Shown piece after piece: positions 6,401 to 11,011 of a stretch of 11,011 nucleotides of DNA. The notes under the pieces were generated by a model. It saw nothing but the letters and a program-made list of their open reading frames with translations. It was not told the DNA's origin and searched no databases. Numbering within the stretch: position 1 is the stretch's first letter; each line of letters opens with the position of its first letter. Source of the DNA: an uncultured Chthoniobacterales bacterium. Its GTDB lineage: Bacteria; Verrucomicrobiota; Verrucomicrobiia; Chthoniobacterales; UBA10450. The DNA is taken from assembly GCA_955652155.1 (NCBI GenBank), contig CATPAT010000169.1, forward strand, positions 1 to 11,011, read 5' to 3'. A program made the position numbers and the translations under genes.

Positions 6401-6589
6401 CTAATGGGCGATTGCCCGCGCGCGTTGTTCCTCATGATAATCGTTCACCACCAGTGCGGCATGAATGACTCCCGGTATCCAGCCCAGTAAGGTCAGGAGG
6501 ATGCTTAGAAAAAAACTCGCGATCCGTCCGGTCATCAGCACCGCCAGCGGCGGGAGCACCACACAGAAAAAATACCGCAACGCTTTCAT
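6401..6589 (-). CDS. Pmp3/YqaE (UPF0057) family small membrane proteolipid
   Basis: A 62-residue inner-membrane protein. Two hydrophobic helices (about residues 5-20 and 25-48) flank a short loop. The family motif is present: FFCVVLPPLAVLMTG, then SILLTLLGWIPGVIHA, and a short charged tail (NDYHEEQRARA). Yeast Pmp3 and plant RCI2 relatives affect membrane potential and salt or cold tolerance; bacterial members are often stress-induced, with no known enzymatic role. Its ATG overlaps the purS TGA as ATGA (6586-6589), and purQ starts six bases after its TAG, so it is almost certainly translated from the purine transcript. Confidence 0.88.
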   Translation of the reverse strand: MKALRYFFCVVLPPLAVLMTGRIASFFLSILLTLLGWIPGVIHAALVVNDYHEEQRARAIAH

Positions 6590-6873
6590 TTCTGTTTTTT
6601 TCTGATCTGTGACGTCTTGCGCGCGCCGTTGGTCTTCACCAATTCGTAGTCTTCAATTACCGGATTGGAGAGAAGGTCGCGACAAAGGCGGTGCAGCCGC
6701 TTCTCAAGATCGGCATCTTCTCCTTCGACATTGATTTCCATATATTTGCCGATCCGAACGCTGCGGACTTCCGGCATGCCAAGATGGCGCATTGCATCGC
6801 GAACCGCATTTCCCTGCGGATCGAGCACAGCCTCTTTCGGTTTGACGATTACGTTAACTTTCACGTGTCCCAC
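6586..6873 (-). CDS. purS: Phosphoribosylformylglycinamidine synthase subunit PurS
   Basis: Small structural subunit that bridges PurL and PurQ in the three-part FGAM synthase. The 95-residue protein shows the family pattern KVNVIVKPKEAVLDPQG, then VRSVRIGKYMEI and a final helix rich in Leu and Arg. It is slightly longer than the usual 80-85 residues because of a basic tail (ARKTSQIRKKQK). Two GTG starts are possible: 6873 and, three codons on, 6864; the latter would match the common PurS beginning (M-K-V). Neither has a clear ribosome-binding site. It is the first gene of the minus-strand cluster and is divergent from the DMT transporter gene (78 bases between starts). Its last bases overlap the Pmp3 start. 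Confidence 0.92.
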   Translation of the reverse strand: MGHVKVNVIVKPKEAVLDPQGNAVRDAMRHLGMPEVRSVRIGKYMEINVEGEDADLEKRLHRLCRDLLSNPVIEDYELVKTNGARKTSQIRKKQK

Positions 6874-6879
6874 GCTAAC

Positions 6880-6894
6880 GCGGATTTTCTCCGC
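6880..6894 (-). promoter_or_regulatory. Small hairpin in the purS leader
   Basis: On the minus strand GCGGA-GAAAA-TCCGC forms a 5-bp stem seven bases before the purS GTG at 6873. The only GGAG in the leader is partly in this stem. The size is small and chance is possible. Confidence 0.25.
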
Positions 6895-6951
6895 AACAAG
6901 CGCAAGGCTGTGCCTTTACGGCATTGACGATCCGCGCGAGTATCGCGACGA

Positions 6952-8847
6952 ATGCAACGCATCGGTTGGCGGATTCCAGCGGCGTGGCTTACTCTCTGCA
7001 TCGTTTGGAGCTCTACCTGGCTCGCAATCAAAGTCGGGCTGCGCGATCTGCCGCCGATTTCCTTCGTTGCGATTCGCTTCCTGATCGCAATCATCGTTCT
7101 CACCGCCGTCTCGGCGGGTCGGGTGCGACTTCTGCCGCTGCATCGCGCTGATTACGTTGCGCTTGCGTTTACCGGTATTCTAATGTTCGCGATCAATTAC
7201 ACGCTCCTGTTCTGGGGCGAGCTTCACGTTTCTTCCGGCCTTGCGGCTGTGTTACAGGCCACGATTCCGATTTTCGGGATGATCTTCGCACATTGGATGT
7301 TGCCGGATGAGCCATTGCGTTTGCGGAAACTGATTGGCGCATTGCTCGCCCTCGCCGGCGTTGCGCTGATCTGTGCCCGTTTGCTCACTTTCAGCGGTCT
7401 GCTCGCGTTTTGGGGTGGCGTTGGAATTTCGTTAGGCGGCGCGGGCGCTGCTTTCTCAAATGTCGTCCTTAAAAAGCGTGCGATTCAAATTGCGCCCGCA
7501 ATGCTCGCCGCCTGGCAAATGATTTTCGGAACGGTGCCGCTTCTGTTTCTTGGACTCATTGTCGATGGTGACCCAGCGCGATTTCATTGGACGATGATGT
7601 CGATCTTCTGCTTGCTTTATCTCGCGGTCATTGGCTCGGCCCTGACATTTCTGCTTCTCTACTGGCTGTTGCCGCGCATGTCCGTAACAAATTTGCAAAC
7701 CATTTCCCTGATCACGCCGCCGGGCGCGGTCATGCTTGGTTGGTTAATAGGCGGCGAGACTTTTCCGCCTTGGTCTTTATTCGGTGCCGCATTCGTCCTT
7801 CTCGGAGTCTGGATGATTTTCCGGCGGGACAAGAGATCAGAGACTGGTCGAGGCCGCAGCCGGCTTTCCCGATCGCGGGTGATGCAATCGGCCATGGCTT
7901 TCAGAGATCGCTCCGGCCAGGGTCTGAGCTACGGTCCGTGGCTCGTTGGTCTCGGCGCGGCCCTTTGGGGGACGGAGAGCGCGTGGCGCATTCCACTGAA
8001 CGAATTATTCGACGCCGAGGTGATCGTTTTTTGGGAACATGTCCTGATTCTGCTAATGTTTCTGCCGCTCCTCCTGCCGAATCTGGGCGAGCTTCGCAAG
8101 ATCAACATCTCGACGTGGAGCTATTTGCTCTTTTCCGGTTTCGCCGGCTCGGCGGTCGGCACGATCTTTTTCACGCTCGCGCTCAAACACGGAAACCCAA
8201 CTGTTGTTAACGTCATTCTGAATATCCAGCCGGTGATCTCGACGTTGGGTGCGTTTCTCCTTTTCGGCGATCGCCTCGCGCCGCGTTTTTTTCTCTATGC
8301 CGCGATCGCCGTCCTCGCCGGTATTTTTCTCTCTGTGGAATTTCCCGCCCTCATTACAGTTTCGTTTGAGCGCGCCGGGCTCACTCTTGGCACCGGCTAC
8401 GCCCTCATCTGCGCTTTTTTTTGGGGCGGTTCAACCGTTGCTGGTCGCGGTGTCATGATGGGCATGCCGCTTCGACTTGCAGCCAGTATGCGCATTGTGG
8501 TTGGACTGATCTGCATGACGTTGATCCTGTTCGTTTACGGCAAACTCTATGGCGCCGCGCTTTGGCCAGCTGCTGCGCAAACTCACGCCTTCAAAGCGAT
8601 CGGTTTGCTTATTTTGCTCGCCTCAATCTCGGGCGGTATCCCGCTTCTCATTTACTTCGAAGGATTGCGTCTCACTCGCGCTTCCACCGCCGGGTACTTC
8701 GAGATGATGCAAACGCTCGCCGCGGTCTGTATCACCTGGGGATTCTTTCACGCGACACTGCGGGCCCATCAGATCGTCGCCGGCGTCGTGCTCATGGCCG
8801 CCGTGGTCATGGTTCAACGCGTTCAAGCGAACGCCGAAGCTAATTAA
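6952..8847 (+). CDS. Double DMT-superfamily (EamA) transporter, two complete units in one frame
   Basis: A 631-residue inner-membrane protein. EamA/DMT carriers are normally about 300 residues with ten helices made from two EamA repeats; here two such units follow each other. Unit 1 (residues 1-290) runs from WLTLCIVWSSTWLAIKVGL through GLAAVLQATIPIFGMIF and LGVWMIF. Unit 2 (about 325-625) runs from LVGLGAALWGTESAW through HGNPTVVNVILNIQPVIS to MAAVVMVQRV, giving four EamA domains and about 20 helices. The linker (291-324) is very arginine-rich. Read one base later, the linker instead ends in TGA at 7880-7882, overlapping an in-frame ATG at 7882, as expected of two overlapping genes. So this may be a real fusion or a frameshift-made one. 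The start is ATG at 6952 with no clear ribosome site. Family members export amino acids, metabolites or drugs; no substrate can be assigned. Confidence 0.85.
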   Translation: MQRIGWRIPAAWLTLCIVWSSTWLAIKVGLRDLPPISFVAIRFLIAIIVLTAVSAGRVRLLPLHRADYVALAFTGILMFAINYTLLFWGELHVSSGLAAVLQATIPIFGMIFAHWMLPDEPLRLRKLIGALLALAGVALICARLLTFSGLLAFWGGVGISLGGAGAAFSNVVLKKRAIQIAPAMLAAWQMIFGTVPLLFLGLIVDGDPARFHWTMMSIFCLLYLAVIGSALTFLLLYWLLPRMSVTNLQTISLITPPGAVMLGWLIGGETFPPWSLFGAAFVLLGVWMIFRRDKRSETGRGRSRLSRSRVMQSAMAFRDRSGQGLSYGPWLVGLGAALWGTESAWRIPLNELFDAEVIVFWEHVLILLMFLPLLLPNLGELRKINISTWSYLLFSGFAGSAVGTIFFTLALKHGNPTVVNVILNIQPVISTLGAFLLFGDRLAPRFFLYAAIAVLAGIFLSVEFPALITVSFERAGLTLGTGYALICAFFWGGSTVAGRGVMMGMPLRLAASMRIVVGLICMTLILFVYGKLYGAALWPAAAQTHAFKAIGLLILLASISGGIPLLIYFEGLRLTRASTAGYFEMMQTLAAVCITWGFFHATLRAHQIVAGVVLMAAVVMVQRVQANAEAN

Positions 8848-9705
8848 TTACGCCGCCGCGCGGCGCTTTTGTTTTACCAGCGAAGATGTCGATCTCCGCC
8901 GACCGGTTGCGCCATTGCCTCCGCGCTTTACCCGCCCAGATTGCGACCGGTTGATGCTCTCTTGTAAAACTTTAACGAGATCGACCACGTTCGTGCTCCG
9001 CGGCGCCGCAACCGGTGCAGCCGGTAATGCTTTATTTTTCGCCTTTGTCTCGATCATCTCCATCACCGCATCGCGATACTCGTCGCGATATTTTTCCGGC
9101 TGCCACTCCGAAGACATGCTCTCGATCAGCGTATTCGCCATCTTGAGCTCCTTGTCGTTCAACTCCGTCTTTGGGCGATTCAATTCTTCCGGGGTCAGCA
9201 CCTCGCTCGCGAAATGCATCAGCTCGAGAACGAGAAACAATCCGTCCGGCTTCACCGCCGCCAGATACTCGCGATTTGCGATCACGACTTTGGCAATGCC
9301 GATCTTACCCGTTCCGCTCAACGCCTTGTGCAGGAGCGCGTACGCTTTTTCGCCACCTTTCTGTGGCTCGAGGAAGTACGGCTTGTAGAAAAATTTCGGA
9401 TCCACCAGCTCAAGATCGACGAAGTCGGTAATGTCGATCGAGTGGGTGGACTCGATCCGTACCTTTTCGAAATCTTCGTCGCTTAAAACAATATAGCGGC
9501 CGCGCTCGTACTCGAAACCTTTTACGATTTGATCGGCCGGCACTTCTTTCATGTCCGCCTCGGCAACCTTCCTGTATTTGATCGGGCTGAGGTCGCTTTT
9601 GCGCAGTTGTCGAAAACTGAGCTTTTCTTCGCGGGTCGCCGGATAAACCGAAATTGGAATATAAACGAGGCCGAAGCTGATACTGCCCTTCCAAGTTGGA
9701 CGCAT
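8848..9705 (-). CDS. ku: Non-homologous end-joining protein Ku
   Basis: Bacterial Ku is a homodimer that threads onto DNA double-strand ends and recruits LigD. From the ATG at 9705 the protein has 285 residues, normal for the family. The hallmark N-terminus (WKGSISFGLVYIPISVY), VPADQIVKGFEYE, YIVLSDEDFE, DITDFVDLELVDP, GGEKAYALLHKAL and the ELMHFASEV segment follow in the usual order for the Ku core (1-260). A basic, low-complexity C-terminal tail (GRRRSTSSLVKQKRRAAA) follows, like the lysine-rich extensions that modulate DNA binding in other bacterial Ku proteins. The start is fixed by AAGGAG (9713-9718) seven bases before the ATG, though the frame is open to 9768. ligD lies upstream on the same strand. 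The stop codon abuts that of the convergent transporter gene. Confidence 0.95.
   Translation of the reverse strand: MRPTWKGSISFGLVYIPISVYPATREEKLSFRQLRKSDLSPIKYRKVAEADMKEVPADQIVKGFEYERGRYIVLSDEDFEKVRIESTHSIDITDFVDLELVDPKFFYKPYFLEPQKGGEKAYALLHKALSGTGKIGIAKVVIANREYLAAVKPDGLFLVLELMHFASEVLTPEELNRPKTELNDKELKMANTLIESMSSEWQPEKYRDEYRDAVMEMIETKAKNKALPAAPVAAPRSTNVVDLVKVLQESINRSQSGRVKRGGNGATGRRRSTSSLVKQKRRAAA
8851..8875 (+). terminator. Rho-independent terminator for the DMT gene inside the ku 3' end
   Basis: Three bases after the DMT stop codon, CGCCGC-CGC-GCGGCG forms a 6-bp GC stem (8851-8865), followed by CTTTTGTTTT (8866-8875). The same bases encode the Lys-Gln-Lys-Arg-Arg-Ala-Ala-Ala end of Ku on the other strand. 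Confidence 0.55.
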
Positions 9706-9712
9706 AATCAAT

Positions 9713-9718
9713 CTCCTT
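9713..9718 (-). promoter_or_regulatory. Strong ribosome-binding site that sets the ku start
   Basis: AAGGAG on the minus strand with a seven-base spacer to ATG (9705). It is the only canonical Shine-Dalgarno sequence in the window that decides a start, and it rules out the longer frame to 9768. Confidence 0.85.
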
Positions 9719-9756
9719 TTGTTGTTAGACTGGGCGCGGGACTGTCGATTTCCGCC

Positions 9757-9775
9757 AATTGTGAACAATTGTCAA
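9757..9775 (-). promoter_or_regulatory. TTGACA element overlapping a perfect palindrome upstream of ku
   Basis: On the minus strand TTGACA (9775-9770) overlaps by one base the 6-2-6 palindrome AATTGT-TC-ACAATT (9770-9757). The hexamer 17 bases downstream is GAAATC, a poor -10, so the promoter is uncertain. The palindrome may be an operator for separate control of ku in the 109-base gap after ligD. Confidence 0.35.
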
Positions 9776-9814
9776 TAACTTCCGCGTTCGAAGCACGAAG
9801 CGTTCCGACCTTCC

Positions 9815-11011
9815 TCAGCTCGCCGCTTCCCGCCTTACTTTGGTGGCTTCTTTGTCTTCGCGCATGCCGAGGAAGACCGGTTGGCGAAGTTTCCCGTCGC
9901 GGGTCCACTCCGCGAACTTGATTTGAGCGACGAATTTGGGATTCACCCAGTGCATTTTTTTCATCATCGACGGAGTGATTCCCTGGACCCATTCACCGCC
10001 ATGTTGCGACGGAAGATCGACAAATGGACAGTGGTCGCGTTCTTCTTCGCGAAATTTCTTGGACAAGACTGACAAAGCCTTCGCCGTGAAACCGCTTCCG
10101 ACTTTGCCGGCAAATTTGAGACAACTGTCTCTTTTTTTGTTTTTGTCTTCGTAGTAGCCAACAAGGATCGCACCGAAGTGTTTGCGAGAGCCGCTGGGCG
10201 GCGTGTAGCCGCCAATTACGAATTCCTGCTCGTTGAGACATTTCAGTTTAATCCAGGTCCCACTGCGCCGCCCCGGCTCATAGACGGATTTGCGCCGCTT
10301 GCCGATCAATCCTTCCAGTGAGCGGCGTTTTACTTCGCCAAGCAACGATTTCACATCGCCGCTGATTTCGCCGGAATAGCGGATCGGGTCGCCGGCGTTT
10401 TCGCAAACTTTGGCGAGGATTTGCTTGCGTTGTTCGAGCGGCAGGCCGAGCAAACTTTTGCCGTCGAGTTGGAGCAGATCGAAAACGTAAAAGCGCAAAG
10501 GCGCTTTTCGTCCTTCCATTTCGAGCGCCTGCAAGAGTTGAAATGAAAAACGCCCTTCTTCATCGAGCGCGACCACTTCGCCATCGATCACGCAGTCGCG
10601 CACGGGCAAATTCTTTACTGCCTCGGCAATTTCAGGAAAACGCGCGTCTAATTTGTTTCCGTTGCGGGAGATTAACGAAATCTTGCTCTTGTTCTTAACG
10701 GCGATGGCGCGGATGCCGTCGAACTTTAATTCATAAAGCCAATCGCCTTGCGTTGGAGGATTATCGACCAGACGCGCTTTCATCGGTTCGATGAAGCGAG
10801 GCTTGGCCGTTGCTACCTTCTTCAGCAGCTCGGGTGCGGCCTGTGCGCTTTCATTTTCGGCGTCGTCGCGTCCTGCTATTCCTCGGTCTTTTTTTTTAAG
10901 CGCGGCCTTAATTCGCGCCTTAAATGTCGATCTCTCGCTCGGATTTTTTTCTTCGCGATTCGATTCCCATTCTGCATCGCGCTCTTCCGCGATCTGTTTC
11001 ATGGTCCGACC
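9815..11011 (-). CDS. ligD: ATP-dependent DNA ligase D, ligase part (5' end outside window)
   Basis: Seals double-strand breaks together with Ku. The frame is open to the right edge (398 visible residues), and the first ones read GRTMKQIAEERDAEWESNR, like the linker that follows the phosphoesterase domain in other LigD proteins. The ATG at 11002 is therefore probably internal. Ligase motifs, numbered from the first visible residue: motif I with catalytic lysine in ELKFDGIRA (Lys96), then DGEVVALDE, motif III YVFDLLQLDG, motif IV EGLIGKR and motif V WIKLKC. An OB-fold follows (FVIGGYTPP to KFAEWTRDGKLRQPVFLG). The gene ends right after the OB-fold, so no polymerase domain follows on the C-terminal side, unlike the Pseudomonas order. 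Any phosphoesterase or polymerase domain must lie to the right. A run of nine A codes three lysines near residues 39-41. ku follows after 109 bases. Confidence 0.93.
   Translation of the reverse strand, partial: GRTMKQIAEERDAEWESNREEKNPSERSTFKARIKAALKKKDRGIAGRDDAENESAQAAPELLKKVATAKPRFIEPMKARLVDNPPTQGDWLYELKFDGIRAIAVKNKSKISLISRNGNKLDARFPEIAEAVKNLPVRDCVIDGEVVALDEEGRFSFQLLQALEMEGRKAPLRFYVFDLLQLDGKSLLGLPLEQRKQILAKVCENAGDPIRYSGEISGDVKSLLGEVKRRSLEGLIGKRRKSVYEPGRRSGTWIKLKCLNEQEFVIGGYTPPSGSRKHFGAILVGYYEDKNKKRDSCLKFAGKVGSGFTAKALSVLSKKFREEERDHCPFVDLPSQHGGEWVQGITPSMMKKMHWVNPKFVAQIKFAEWTRDGKLRQPVFLGMREDKEATKVRREAAS

Noticed and set aside
7587..8210. Second long open frame inside the DMT gene
   Set aside because: It is arginine/histidine-rich with no membrane segments while the main frame shows clear EamA helices; only its short linker part was kept as evidence for a possible frameshift.
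9757..9770. Lac operator-like sequence (AATTGTGA...ACAATT)
   Set aside because: Only the outer half-sites resemble it; the spacing is 2 instead of about 9 bases, so it is treated as an unassigned palindrome.
8848..11011. Ku-LigD pair as a new defence or repair system
   Set aside because: Adjacent ku and ligD are the standard bacterial non-homologous end-joining module.

Overview
The window looks like ordinary chromosome from a Gram-negative soil bacterium, probably Verrucomicrobiota (Chthoniobacterales/Spartobacteria-like). The Gram-negative part rests on a TonB-dependent outer-membrane receptor. The phylum is a guess from overall protein flavour, weak Shine-Dalgarno use and the gene mix (separate PurS/PurQ, Ku/LigD, secreted small proteins). 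The sequence is moderately GC-rich, and I see no insertion sequence, phage gene, CRISPR array, tRNA or rRNA.

Layout, left to right. (1) The 3' end of a TonB-dependent receptor (+), closed by a strong inverted repeat. (2) tadA (-), tRNA adenosine deaminase, divergent from (3) a secreted SYLF/Ysc84-type protein (+) whose frame is cut by an amber codon; the family's normal C-terminal tail is still readable directly after the stop. (4) A secreted protein of unknown function (+). (5) tyrS (+), tyrosyl-tRNA synthetase, ended by a textbook hairpin terminator. (6) A minus-strand cluster in the order of transcription purS, a Pmp3/YqaE membrane proteolipid, purQ, bioD and, after a gap with a palindrome, an SRPBCC-like protein. 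purS and the Pmp3 gene overlap by ATGA, and purQ and bioD follow within 6 and 10 bases. (7) A 631-residue plus-strand protein made of two complete EamA/DMT transporters in one frame, divergent from purS. (8) Convergent with it, with stop codons directly abutting, a minus-strand double-strand-break repair pair: ku, and upstream of it the ligase part of ligD, which runs off the right edge.

How the genes work together. PurS and PurQ are two of the three subunits of formylglycinamidine ribonucleotide synthase, so a small-type PurL should lie elsewhere. Ku and LigD form the bacterial non-homologous end-joining pathway. BioD makes dethiobiotin; no other biotin gene is visible. TadA and TyrRS are translation housekeeping.

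No clear undescribed multi-gene system emerges. The points most worth checking are the amber codon in the SYLF gene, the double DMT protein (which may be two TGATG-overlapping genes fused by a one-base shift), the Pmp3 gene embedded in the purine cluster, and a rho-independent terminator that seems to lie inside the 3' coding end of ku.
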